From Melampsora larici-populina 98AG31 (lineage: Eukaryota; Basidiomycota; Pucciniomycetes; Pucciniales; Melampsoraceae), in contig NW_006768801.1 of the NCBI RefSeq assembly GCF_000204055.1, positions 634,035-698,034 on the forward strand: 64,000 nt of DNA. Reading direction: 5' to 3'. Shown here in pieces: positions 21,515 through 33,290 of the stretch. A model generated the notes under the pieces. It was not told the origin of the DNA. It did no database searches and worked only from the letters and a program-made list of their open reading frames with translations. The position numbers were made by a program, and so were the translations under genes. Position 1 is the first letter of the stretch; each line of letters starts with the position of its first letter.

Positions 21515-24500
21515 CTATCCAATTGCTCTTCCTGATCGTGTCCGGCGTGAGGAGGTTTCAACCTGACTTTGAACGTGCTGATTGTCTTTGGGCAGTAAAT
21601 CATTAGATTCTGGCCGTTCTTCAACCCACACCCAGCCCTTATGAGATCTCTTCGAGTCTCCACATTGTGCCTCATCCACAGTGTTGGATTCCTGTGTTTT
21701 ACACGTCTTGATGGATTTTACTTGTTGTTTGACTTTTGCTGTGGCGGACGCAGTGGCATCGGCAACTAGTTGTGAATATGCAGGCTTCATGTCATCCACC
21801 AGCTTGACTCGTTTTGCTTGGGACAGAGGACACAAAGAGTTAGACCACATGGCTAAAACACCGACAAAACAAGACTTACCAGATTTCCCCTCTTCTGATG
21901 AATCATCTTCAACATGATCTATTGCTTTTTTCTTGCGCTTGCCCCCATTTTTGAGCAAGAATTTATCTGCTACAGAAGAGAACAACAAGCGCTTTCAGTG
22001 AAAACTCGACAGATTTGGTTATTGGCAGATATACACTTACAAGATGAAGAGTCTTTTGCATGGGAATGGTTGTGATGATCAGTTAGCTTGGCTCCGCCTT
22101 TAGACTTTGAATTGTCTTTTCTTATCTTTTCGTTTGATTCATTGACAATTGCTTGCTCGCTCTTGCTATACGTTTGAGAATACATCAACCAGCTTGTGCT
22201 TGGTGATGGTCCAGCAATACTGCTACAATCACTACTTAGCATCCGAGCGATCCCCTTATTGAGTGTATCATCATTCAACCATACTCCAGACACTCCGCCA
22301 AGTGTTCGAACTACCTTGCACCAGTAATGCTTGTTACCCCAGTACCCGCGTGCCTTCAAAGTGTACTCATTACCTCCCAATTTCATCGTTGCTGGCCAGT
22401 TTGAATTGCACATAAAACTATCATATGGAAGATTCTGACTGAGAAGTGGTGTAATGTCCTGATGGATGTAGAGGTGAAGTGAGGTTGTATTGAACTAGTT
22501 GATAGCAGAACGGAGGTATTGCTTTTGGGATTGCGGTGGCAGTCTTTAATGTTGATTTTTTCTTTTCCAGGATCAATTTTGCTTTTTTATCATCATCCAT
22601 ACATGGTTTACAATGGTAATTTGATTGGGAGTAAACACCCACTGAACATAGCTTTTGAACAAGCTCGGGTCCTTGTCCATATTCAAGATCAGCAGCTTCA
22701 AAGTCTTCTGGCCGAAGGTTTAATCCAATTAATTTACGAATCTTGATCTTATTGTTACGGTCATCCGATTCATGATCTTCGGCACACTTGCGAGAGCAGG
22801 TGTAGCGACACTCGCGTTGAACCTGAAATATTGTTTGAACAGCCTTAGAAGAGTTCTTTCTTGGGTCAAACAAACCTTCCAAGAAAAGCTCGGCTGATGA
22901 AAAAGTGTCCGGTTTGAAGCTGCCTCTGTAGGCATCTTCTATTGCTTCATGAAGGTTATCCTGTCCCTTGCTGAGGATACTGACAATATCCCCTAAGTGG
23001 TTCATGTCAAATGATGTACGTGCTGAAAAATGTCGCATCATCTTTGTGAAAATGTCACCTGATTTTCCTCTACTACCACGGTACCATAGAGGGTTGTGAA
23101 TGGCATAGAGACACTCTAGCATCGAGTCTTCCCAGCACCGAAATTGTCTACCAGTAATTGATGATGCAATATATCCTTGATATGTGGTGATTGGGTTCCT
23201 GTCAACGTTCTGTGAACCCTTTGGCCGTCCTAATTTCTTGCTTTTGAGACCAAGTGCCTCAGTGGTGTCCGGTGGCCGGCCATCATTTGGGACTGCACAC
23301 TGTTTTCGATGTTTTCGAGTCCAACCTAGAGATTCAGCAACTGTCTTGTAGTGCCTAGAGAGCGATCCATATTCCACTGTGATTCCACGCATAACATCTT
23401 CATGATCCCGCTCCAGTGTCTTGACAAGAGCATAGAGCTGGACCATTCCAATCTGTATGGAGCATTTTGTCTCACTACATAGATGGTACCAGTAAGTTCA
23501 GACACACTTTCAATAAGTCTTCCAATTAATCACGTAGAGTTGTAGCTGACATACCTTATCATGTAGATCACACGGTGCATACTCTCTTGTGCATTTGTGG
23601 TTTCTGGCAGTTAATCCTCACTAAGGTCAAAATCATCCATTTGGGGCTGCCGCGAACGGAATAGCATTGCTTTTATATCGGAGGTCTGCCACCAATCAAT
23701 CCAATTCTTTGCCTTAGGGAAAGTCCTTCGTAATTCATCAAGTTTCTCGTCGTGGGTTTTGCTATTACTTTTTTTGAGTAGACCTAGTGCCAATCCTTCA
23801 AATACATCCTGTGTTATCCAATGAAGGATAGTAATCAAAATATGTACTCAAACCAACCTGAGAAATCATGAACATAACATGAAGAAGAGTAAGTATAACA
23901 TACCTCTTGACCTCCTGTGACCGCGAAGTTGCGCTTAAGCCGAGTGACAGATGCTCTGTAATGTTCTTGGCATCCATTGAGCCTTGATAGTGCTCGGTCT
24001 CTATCATATTCTTCAAAGACATCCATATAAGCTTGTATGAAACCATTTTTCTGAGCAGCAGAGAAATCAACCACAGTCCGAATAAGGGAGTCCCGCTGAG
24101 GTGGAGTGATAGGAGCGTCTTTCACCATTTTCATCAATTGTACAAAGTGTGCATGATAGTGTGCTTCGGATAAACCAGAGAGCCAAGTGAATAGAACTGG
24201 AATCCACCGGCAGAGGTCATTGTCATACATTGTTGTAGAGCATAGGTAGCCTGTTGCAAATAGCTTGTATGTCACATCCGTAAGAAGACCACCACTGTAA
24301 GCGCGTCCATCATCATCAATAGTAAGCAGTCACTCTTTCATCCACTTTGTCTGGAAAGAAATATGTGCATTAGCGGGCGTCATGGTGATATAAATGATAT
24401 CTAAACCACGCCTAAGAAACATCAGCGTTAGTATCATTTAATGACCGAAGATGAGAGTCTAGAAGATGTAGATCTCAATATGGACTTACTTTGCCCAACT

Positions 24501-25824
24501 CAACATATCAATCACAAATTCGTCTTGAACACCTTTACCCTTCTTGTCTGATATTATCCCAGCGTCTTTCAGAACCGAGCGACGTTCAGAAGCGATTCTT
24601 GAGCGGTTTCGATATGCTACGTGAATGGTGGAGACACTTTTGATAGGCTTTTTTCCGGCCAGTGCTTGCCCTGTCTATGCATTCCAGAACAAATTGCAAG
24701 TTGATATCAGATCAAAATATATAAGAAGAATAGTTTCACCAACTTTTAATTGCATTGGCTTAGACTTGCTATTATTTTTGACAACAGTTGCGAACTCCTC
24801 TTTTGAAATTTTGTCTGCCTTTGTACGAACTGGCCATGGGTGGTCATGAGTCCTGATGTGGCGAAGAAGTCCCCACTGAGTCTCTACACATTCATCTAGT
24901 CGGCAGAAAGTATCTTTGCATGCAACATGGATGACAATCCCTGGGCAGCGAGGGACCTTGCATGGTTTCTGCCTATGTTTCAGATGAAGAAAGAGAAGTC
25001 AGGAGATTTCAATTTCTAGATAGTCCGGAAATAACTAAAGAAGGTACTTACTGTTGCACAAGTTTAGAAATTTTTGTGCGACCAGTGGGAGGTGAGCCCC
25101 GGTATTTACAGCTTTCATTTGTACATTTGAGCACCCCTAAACACTTATATCTGGTGGTTTTCCACCGTCCTTTGACATCTCCTCCTGACATAGTGTAGGT
25201 GTAACCAAACGTTCCCCAATTAGTGATCGATTCGGTGTCCTTCGTGACATAGGTAGTACTTCCATTGATGAAGAGAGGGTAAGACTGTGCATCCATGATT
25301 GTACCATGATCAATGAATGTTTTGAACATATCCGGGTTATGTGGTGTAGTGAATTTCTTGCGACGTTCCTTGAGCCGAGCTTGCAACTTCTTGCTCTTAA
25401 TCTTAAACTGCTTGATATGTTGAGCATTTGAAGTTTCTTTCTTAGGCGCAGTTGAAATAGAATGAGTCTTTGAGCTTGTTTTCAAAAGTGATTTGTCCTT
25501 CTTCTTTCTCATTAGTTCTGGAGAAGATGTTGGTTTTTTACTGATTGAAGAGGTCTGAGATTGTGAAAGGGAAATTTTGGAAGCACTGTCGCCCGTTGAC
25601 TGAGCTTGGTCTAAATCATCCGCGTCAGCCTCCTCCACATCTTCAAAATCAGAATTGTCCTCTGGCTCAATGAGAATAGCACGTGTCTTTTCATCTTCAC
25701 TTTTGCTTGTATGAGTCTCGCTGGTATTGGTATCGCTTGAATCAGCCTGATGGAAGTCTTCCTCGCTATCATACCGATGATCATGGTCTTTCAAACGGGC
25801 AAGTGTCGATTTCTTTTGCTTCAT
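21515..25824 (-). pseudogene. MULE transposase with GCM1-type zinc finger and USP-like C-terminal domain, disabled
   Basis: Minus strand, multi-exon. The N-terminus (25824-25048) is acidic and Ser-rich, then has RYKCLGVLKCTNESCKYRG, continuing after an intron with CKVPRCPG, FCRLDEC and HIRTHDHPWP, a WRKY-GCM1-like Zn finger. The transposase core follows: LLTDVTYKLF (first Asp), VVDFSAAQ (second Asp), GCQEHYRASVTRL, WIDWWQTSD and TTNAQESMHRVIYM. The C-terminal half looks like a ubiquitin-specific protease fold: CWEDSMLECLYAIHNPLW as Cys box, a CRYTCSRKC finger, then NKHYWCKVVR, GVWLNDD and SWLMYSQ as His box. A basic tail (GGKRKKK) follows. Disabling changes are a TGA at 24330-24332, a TAA at 23611-23613 and a frameshift near 22475-22490. 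The MULE assignment is firm. The USP assignment is by motif resemblance only. Confidence 0.78.
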
Positions 25825-26184
25825 AGCTTGTAGGTCAGAAAAAACGAAGAAAATACTGAAGGATTGGAAAGGCAGTAATTCTTGGTCAAATCAAAGATCC
25901 TACTGGTTGTTGATTTGCGGTGTTCCTTTTGGGGAGACCCTGGATCTTGTTCACTCGCGAGTCACACTTACGTATCTTCGATAATCGAGCCAGTCATACG
26001 TTTCACCTTCATGAGTATGACTGGCTAAATTTGTGAGGCCCCTTGCGTCCTTTTGAAAAAAACAACGCAAGGGGGTAGAAGTATCATGACTCCCAATGCT
26101 CACACAATTCGCGGTGATGCTTCTACTTCTTGGTTGAGGGTAAATCATCTATTGGTTATGAGATCCAATATGACATCCCATATG

Positions 26185-26497
26185 GTGACTTGTTCAGCGC
26201 AAAATGATGGTTTGGTGGCGTAAAGTAGCACATTTGCAATTGGATTATGCAACTTTGCGATGTCATATTTTGCGCTATACGATTACGCGTAAAATATTGT
26301 GCGTAAAAGTAAAGATTTGAGGGTATCAAAGGACAATTTTACAATCTATTTTTTTACAATGAATGCTTTACAGCGAAGCGAAAAACTTTTTTGAGCGTAA
26401 AGTTGCACTTTTCTCAACACGAGACGCAACTTTACGCACTTTGTTCTTTACGATCAAAAAAGTGCGTAAAACATTGCGCGTAAAATTCTACTGACCC
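26185..26497 (-). repeat. right terminal inverted repeat of the MULE
   Basis: 313 bp, inverse of the left repeat. The transposase start codon at 25824 lies about 360 bp inside this end, so the repeat probably contributes the promoter. Confidence 0.88.
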
Positions 26498-26506
26498 ATT
26501 CTTTAG

Positions 26507-26910
26507 TGTCTCTGGCAGTTGCGGAGCGGTCCATGCGCGATGGATCGATCGCTATGTTGCGCGCTTATTGCGCACTATAGCGGCGCAAGGGGCACACAAA
26601 AAGCGTAAACAGAGAGTTATTGGCCGTGTATAACAAGTGACCATGATGTACAGACAACAAAAAACAAGTAGACCAGTGATCATGTATAATAAGACGAATA
26701 AAAAGAGACACACCCCTGGGTATAGGGTATTGCTCCGCTATATAACGGAGAAACGCTGGCCCGTTGCAGAGCGCTCACTGCGCTATGGGAGCTTTCCACC
26801 CCAAAATGCGGTGCGTAGGCTCCGCTATGTATAGCGGGGCTACTGCGGAGCCAAAACCGCTCCTCAATCGCAAAAAGAGCGGTGCGATTGCGGTATTGAT
26901 GTCATTGTGC
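26507..26910. repeat. CpG-rich, palindrome-dense element interrupted by the MULE
   Basis: With 20690-20824 this forms a region unlike its surroundings, dense in gcgc, tccgct and agcggagc words and short hairpins. The termini caataccgc (about 20734) and gcggtattg (about 26899) are inverse to each other, suggesting an older non-autonomous element into which the MULE jumped. No clear target duplication was found. Confidence 0.45.
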
Positions 26911-27606
26911 GCTTGAACATTTTACAGGATTTCATCTCTGTTTGGAGTTCTCATGAGTTTGAATGCATGTTCGACTGTGTCTATTTGAGGCTCCGAATTT
27001 CCTTGTTTCTGATGGATTGCGTAGAAGTGAAAGGCTTGCACAGGGACTAGACCTTCAACCACATGACCAAAGCTGTAATGCGTTGATATTTCAACGCCAC
27101 ATAATTTTAAAAGCTGAGCTATGCAAGATGATCAGTTACCGCAGACACAAATGGTTTCATTTTTCACAGATCGGTATCAGTATCTCTTTTGAAGCTTATC
27201 AGACGATTTGATATCACTCTTAGAATGAGTTTTTCGAATCAAGTTCAATAGTACGCTCTACATATCTAGATACGAGGACCCATCTTTCTAAGCTTGTATC
27301 GTATTTTCCACACGCAGGAGATAGATCAAATGTGAGTTACATATCATCGTTTTCAAAAAAACCTTTCCTATCTTTTCTCAGTGGATATATATATAGTAAG
27401 AGGGATCAGATAATCGTGCGTTTTCACTCTTGTTATGTCACTGTGCTCCGTCCAGCTATTCCTCGCCTAATTGCGCTTCATTCTTACACCCTTAATTACT
27501 TATTCACATAAACCAAGATCTAGAGAAACTCTCTCCACACCACTTCTTGCATTGAATTTGAGGCTTTCAGAGACATCATCAATTTCAACACTTTGTTCTT
27601 TGAGCA
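26911..27606. other. 5' flank of the secreted-protein gene, duplicated at 42.1-42.7 kb
   Basis: From about 27065 the sequence (gctgagctatgcaagatgat and onward) aligns with diverged sequence at about 42170-42700, so gene and promoter were duplicated together. A TATA-like run (tatatatatag) lies at about 27387, 220 bp upstream of the start codon. Confidence 0.55.
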
Positions 27607-28193
27607 ATGATATCTGTTACAAAGGCAATTCTTCTTGCTTTTTTTATCTTGAAAGCACTCGATTTTGGGCTTGTCGCTAGCATATATCCTCGTGTCGTGC
27701 GTGGCAGCCCACACGGTGTCGAGTTTGAAGATGAAATCAAAGGTGGGAAAGACAGCACCTGCGCGAGAGCTCACGTGGATCGAGTAAGTATCAATCTGAT
27801 TATTGCCTTCTTTTTGAAATGATAGAAAGAGGATTGTATTTTCACCTTAGAATAAACCATCGACTGACTGGGTGCATGTATAACCAAGGAATCAAATGTG
27901 GATCCATTATTGTCAGGAGAGATCACTCAATTACCCGTGAAGAATGATGAGAGAACAGAGGGACTCAGACCTTGCCTGAAGCAAAATAATAGAGGTCAAA
28001 TGAACAAATCGCCAGGTATGTGTATGTAAACCTGACCTTTCAAACTACCTTAGCAGTTCATCAATACAAGCACTAACGTAGTTTTCTATTGATTATTTTC
28101 ATGATCTAAGTCAAAAAAACAGTCAGCTTTTCTGTATTTGGTAAAAGCAAACCTTTCTCAACATCAGGGCCCAAGGAAGAGCCAGAAAAATGA
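27607..28193 (+). CDS. small secreted protein, HGVEF family, paralogue 1
   Basis: Three-exon model: 27607-27783, 27889-28015 and 28123-28193, giving 124 aa. It starts with a clear signal peptide (MISVTKAILLAFFILKALDF, then GLVAS), followed by SPHGVEFEDEI. Exon 2 is exactly as long (127 nt) as in the paralogue at 42702 and carries RPCLKQNN. Exon 3 gives PVSFSVFGKS and ends after KEEPEK, much shorter than the paralogue. Homologous DNA continues downstream of the stop, so the C-terminus may be truncated by a frameshift. No known domain. Secreted, lineage-specific and tandem-dispersed, it fits a candidate effector; that role is inference. Confidence 0.6.
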
Positions 28194-29290
28194 AACACTT
28201 AGTCAACCACAGAACCAGAGGAGCCTAAAGCTCAAAGTCAACTTTACTTGAGAACAATCTTGAATTTTCCGCCAAATTCAGAAAGTAGCCAGGCAAAAGA
28301 CATGCAAGAAACAGTGAAATGACCAAAATCAGTAAATGGTCTTCTGTGTTGAAATTGAAACCAATCCTGCTTGGATGTTTTTCTAAAGAGAACCGTAAAT
28401 TTTCCTTTTAATTCATGTAGATATACACAAGTTTGTCTTCAGAAAAACATTTTTTGTAATTGTAGTACACATGTGTTATGACCACTTAATTGATTGATAC
28501 TTCCCACCAAAGGCACAACATGGTAAGGCCACCGTAGCTAGGAGGGTAAGCAAGGTCTAGATGCACATGTAAAGTTACATACACAACAAAGTCAGGTGGA
28601 AGGGAGACACAAGGGAAGGGAACAAAAATCTTCCTACCTCCCAACAATATCCCTTCCTGCAGCTAGTCGATAGGAGAACATGCATTTAAAAGTTCTTTAA
28701 AGTTTTAGTAGTGTAAAATGATAAATTTTTCACAGAGATCATATACTATATACATCAATTAAATTCATTGTTGACATATCAAATGAGTTTGCTGTTCCAT
28801 TTTGTTTGACTTTATAAGACACATGCCTTTTTGTGCAAGCTGTGAGTCATATGTCATCTTCACGATCAGATTTCAGACCTATAATCTTGAAGTGCTTCCA
28901 CTTCCTGTTGTTTAAAGGAGGAAATATTTTGATTCCCCAGGGAAACATTAGTGGATATCTTGCACAACAAGGAGGAAAACAACTTTTGTCTTTGGTCCGG
29001 ACCAAAATCTTTGGTAGGGAAAAATTTCCAAGGGTTTGAAAGGTTGCTTCCTGCAAAAGGGGCATCTCTTAGGTTATGGAGCATGCAAGTTTGTTGTAAG
29101 TACCTTGCTTGATGCCTCACAAGTATGCGCAGGCATGGGACTTTTGCTAAGTTTAGAGAGCATAACAGTATCAGGCTGATCCTGAGAATCCCTCTCTATG
29201 AGAATCTCATGGAGAAAACCAAAAAGTTACAGAAAATAGTTGCTTGCTGTACACTTGTCATACAGTATGGTGGACACTGGCGGGACTTGA
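28194..29290. other. 3' flank of the secreted-protein gene and repeat DNA
   Basis: Sequence to about 28480 resembles 43370-43530 downstream of the paralogue (shared acaagtttgtcttcagaaaa), marking the limit of the duplication. Overlapping frames on both strands at 28833-29120 have no recognisable domain; not called as genes. Confidence 0.45.
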
Positions 29291-29511
29291 TGTAAGTAAT
29301 GCACAAGTTTATAAGTGTCAACATTAGCTTATAAACAAAATAGAGTTGAACAGATGATGTTTCCATTTCTCTCACACATATAGTAGCTAGTAGATGAAAA
29401 AGAAATGAAGAAAAACAACACAAACAAAACACCTACCTGTAAGTAATGCACAAGTTTATAAGTGTTAACATTAGCTTATGAACAAAATAGAGTCAAACAG
29501 ATGATGTTCAA
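29291..29511 (+). repeat. direct repeat, two copies of about 70 bp, spacing 149 bp
   Basis: The sequence gtaagtaatgcacaagttta through agaacagatgatgtt-type bases occurs at about 29291-29361 and 29440-29511 with few differences. Confidence 0.75.
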
Positions 29512-29597
29512 ATCTAAGTGCAAAACCCCACAGGTATAAATATGAAATACCATGACACAAGATATGAAATGTAGTTGTGATAACAAATCAGATATTA

Positions 29598-30010
29598 AGG
29601 GGTTTCAAGTTCAAGATTTTCCGTATTTTTACGTTTTGAAAACTTGGACGAAGACATAAATTTTACTAAAATATTTTTAAAACGGGAGACCTTTTTACGT
29701 CTCCCGTTTTAAAATTAGCGTAAACGTACACTTTTAAAAATCATTCGGTCAACGATTTGACCTTTTCAATCATGGTATTGACCACATCTTCAAACATGAG
29801 ATTGGTCAAGAAGGCCATCTCGTCATTATCTTCAAAGGAAATGTTGCCAAACCTCGGAACGATACGTTCACCGCTTCGATTTGTTTCACGACGGTAATTA
29901 TTCAATGTGCTTGATTTTTATAAACGGTCAAATTTAAAATCTTACAGTGTCGTATAAAACTTGACCGAATTTTTAAAAACCCGTATAAAAGATTTAAACT
30001 TGAAACCCCT
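29598..30010. mobile_element. 413-bp MITE with TA (or ATT) target duplication
   Basis: The termini aggggtttcaagttcaaga and the inverse, ttaaacttgaaacccct, are flanked by TA on both sides (29596-29597 and 30011-30012; ATT is also possible). A perfect 16-bp-arm hairpin lies at about 29675-29714 (aaaacgggagac against gtctcccgtttt). On the minus strand a frame of about 57 codons (stop 29741-29743) has protein-like composition (ERIVPRFGNISFEDNDEMAF). It appears inserted in the copia element's 3' region. Confidence 0.65.
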
Positions 30011-30109
30011 TATTGTAGTTAGGATGAAATCATATCAAGGTTAAACAACGCTACACAGAGAGACATAGACAACATTTCAAATACACAAATCAAATATCAA
30101 ATGGAGCAA

Positions 30110-33100
30110 AACTCCTCCTAACTCAAACACTTGAAAAACACACACTTGACCACAACAATGTTGAAAAGCATCTAACGGGAGAGGCTTTGTAAGAAAATCA
30201 GCCAGCATAGATGTTGTAGGAACGTGAGCAGCTACAATGTTATTCAGGAAAACGTGATCTCTGATGAAGTGATATCACATGTCAATATGTTTTGATCAAT
30301 TGTTGATGACTGGTTCCTTTGAAAGCAGGACAGTTCCTTGGTTATCATTAAAAAGCTGAATGGCTTGACCGGTAGATGATAGAGGTACAGCCAAGACTGA
30401 TAATTTGAGATCATTGAATAAAAAAGCATGCCTAGCACAACCGGATATGGCCATATACTCGGCCTCTGTAGTAGATAAAGCAGTACACTTCTGGTGTCAA
30501 CTTCTCCATGATATGATACCATCACCAAAAGTAAATAAGTATCCAGTAAACAATCTTCTATCAAGAGGATCATTAGTGTCATCCGCATCACCATAACCTT
30601 TGAGCTCTGCAGGCATACACCCTCTAAACATGATACCTGTAGACAGAGAACCCTTGAGATAACAAACAAGGTGATTAGCAGCATTGCAGTGAGAAAACGT
30701 ATAGCAGGAGTTGAAGCAAGATAAATGGCTGACCACAAAAGCAATATTGGGTCAAGTACTGATGGCCGCCCAGTTCAAAGAACAAATGAGTGATTGATAA
30801 GGTAGGTGGGAAGCAGAAATGACATCTTCAGATGATCCGTGTTGTGATTTCAAGCCAACAGGAAAGGGGAGTTTGACAGGATTCAAATCTTCCATGTCAG
30901 AACGTTCCAGAAGATCTTGAAGAAAGTGAGTTCGACTGAGGGAAATAGCTCTGTCGTTGGGATAGCTTAGATGCATACCAAGATGAAGAGTGGGCTTAAA
31001 TTTCCACTCAAGTTCTAAGATTTGAGCATGTGTTCTTTGAAGTCATAGATTAGTGAATCACAGTCAGATATAAGAAAGCCATCATCTACATGCATGTGAA
31101 GATAAAGGAAGTTTGAGTGTTGCCGGTAGATGAATGAACACTGTCAGATTTTGATGTTTTGAAACCAAATGCCAACAAGACAGATTGTAAATGGTCACTG
31201 AAATAATGTGCACCTTGACAAGTACCATACAATGATTTACCCAACTCCCATACCATCCCTTCCGTACCAGGCTCAACAAAACCCTTGACCTGTTGAATGT
31301 ATACTTGCTCCTTGATAATGCCGTGTAAAAATGCCGTAATGATATCAAATTTGCTTACAGAACATTTGAGGTAAGCTGAAACAGAAACAAGTAAACGGAA
31401 AGTATCTGCTTTGCCTACCACAGAATAGGTGTCATTAAAATCAACACCAGCCACCTGATGATTGCCAAAACACACCCATCTAGCCATGTATTTGATGATA
31501 ACACCTTTCTCATTGTGTTTCTTTCTCAATACCCACATACCACCAATAACTTGGGCATCCAAAGGTCGAGGTACAAGTTTACCAATGTTGTGTTGGACCA
31601 AAGAATAAAATTCAGCTTTCATTGCCTTTTTCCATTCTTCAGTGTCTGGAGCATCCATTGCCTGTTTGTACGTAGGTTCATTGTTCATATCTGTTCCAAC
31701 ATGTCCAATAAGATTACCAAGACGCTGAGGCTTACTTGTTGTCCTGACAGGTCAATCCATGTTGCCTTCGGACAATGTGGAGGAAGAATTGGAGAAGATG
31801 CAAGAGGAGGCAAGTTCGGTTCTTGATGATGATGATGATGGATTAATTGCAATGGATGGGGTGATATTACTATGTCTTCAAGGACTTGGTGTTGAGTTTG
31901 AACAAAGAGAAACAGAAGATAGTAGAAGAGGCTTAAGGCCCAGACTGGTAACAGGACAACAAATGTCAGAAACACGTGTAATTTGAGGAGTAACCAGTGA
32001 TACATGTGAAGAAGCCAGAATAACATCTGGAATATCATATCCGGGGTCTTGAGTGATGATGAATGGTTGAGACTCAAGAGTCAAAGACTGATTGGAAAAA
32101 GGAAAAATGATTTTGTTGAATATAACGGAGCAAGTAACCACAACCTTTTTATACTCCAAGTCCCAGACCCTATATGCTTTAGCACCACTTTCGTATCCGA
32201 GAAGCACACCCTCTCAACCTTTGAGCCCTAACATTCCTGAGATCCTCGGTGAAAGTTAGATAGCTGAACATCCAATTGTTCTTAAAAAAGAAGGGTCTGG
32301 ACCATGTAAACCTGTATCCCGGATAGATGAGTTCCAAACTGTTAAAGGAGATATGTTGTTTAGGAAAGAATGAGGTGATTGGTTGAGCGTAAATGTGGTG
32401 GCCAAAGTGATTTTGGCCCATAGTTTAACCAGAAGCATTGCTTGATGCAAATTACACCTTACACACTCAATCAGGCTTCTGTTATATTGCTCGGCTACTG
32501 AGTTGTCCTCAGGAGTTTTTGCTGGTCCTTTCTCCAGAATGATCCCATGTGTTTTGAGATAAGACAAAAAAGTTGATCCTTGATACTCACCTCCTCAATC
32601 AGTATGTAAAAACTTAATTTTCTTGTTGAATAACACTTCTACTTGAGTCTTGAATTTTACAAAACAATCATAAACATCGGATTTAAGCTTAATAGGAAAC
32701 ATAGAAGCAAAGCAAGATCAATCATCTATAAAAGATACTAAATAGTGCACACCACCAAGAGAAGAAGGACAGGGGCCTATAACATTGGAGTGAATGCAAT
32801 GTAACACAGTAGAAGAAATAGGAAAGTGAGAAATAAACGGAAGACAACAGATCTTAGACTTGTGACATTTAATACAAGCAGGAGCAGTGGAAGATGATAC
32901 ATGTGATGAAAGTTTAATAGATCCAGAGGATGCCATACGTTTTATTGCATCATGATGGAGGTGAACTAATAAATAATGCCACGTTTCAGCTGAAGCTGAG
33001 AAAACAGAAACTGAAGGTGAAACGCGAACCTCGCATTGCCAGAGTCGTTTGTCGTTTGTCTTCTCACATACAAAATAAGAGTCACCGGCCATACCAACAA

Positions 33101-33290
33101 CAGTGATACTAGTTCCAGAGCCTGAAAAAGATGCCCCATTGGCACAAAGTTGACTTAATGAAAGAAAATCGACGACCATGGTTGGTACGTAAAGAACATC
33201 TGAAACCAATATATCCATTGGAGAATGAGTGTCTTCAGAAAAACCAGGAATAATGATAGAACCCATTATTGTCTAGCAAACTGAGGATCT
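30110..33290 (-). mobile_element. decayed Ty1/copia retrotransposon
   Basis: On the minus strand the order of pieces is that of a copia pol: GAG-pre-integrase, integrase, reverse transcriptase, RNase H. It ends ADFLTKPLP near 30180, followed by a purine-rich tract (ttaggaggag) near 30115 where the 3' LTR should start. The 5' LTR and gag were not found. A MITE lies in the presumed 3' LTR. Confidence 0.75.
30180..33266 (-). pseudogene. copia Pol polyprotein, many frameshifts
   Basis: Fragments in several frames: 33266-32718, GAG-pre-integrase zinc region (WHYLLVHLHHDAIKRMA, then CIKCHKSKICC) running into the integrase core (HSNVIGPCPSSLGG, where the usual HSDV Asp is Asn); 32567-32256, integrase (GPAKTPEDNSVAEQYNRSL); 31688-31086, reverse transcriptase (EEWKKAMKAEFYSLVQHN, KFDIITAFLHGII, VWELGKSLYGTCQGAHYF); 30976-30244, RNase H (CYLKGSLSTGIMFRG, GYGDADDTNDPLDRR, with CTALSTTEAEYMA in another frame). 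Frameshifts, stops and lost catalytic residues show it is long dead. Confidence 0.8.

Larger units (their letters stand above)
20834..26497. mobile_element. MULE (Mutator-like) DNA transposon, 5.66 kb, ends and 9-bp target duplication intact
   Basis: The terminal inverted repeats are 313 bp each (20834-21146 and 26185-26497). They begin ggggtcggtgaattttacgc on the left and gggtcagtagaattttacgc on the inverted right. Flanks are an exact 9-bp direct repeat, attctttag (20825-20833 and 26498-26506), typical of MULEs. The TIRs are dense in the words ttacgc, gcgtaa and cgcaaa. One gene, antisense, fills the interior. The TIRs match each other closely, with scattered differences, so the insertion is not ancient. 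Confidence 0.9.

Noticed and set aside
28833..29120. Overlapping frames on both strands (GGNILIPQGNISGYLAQQ type)
   Set aside because: Both strands are open and neither matches a known protein; probably repeat DNA.
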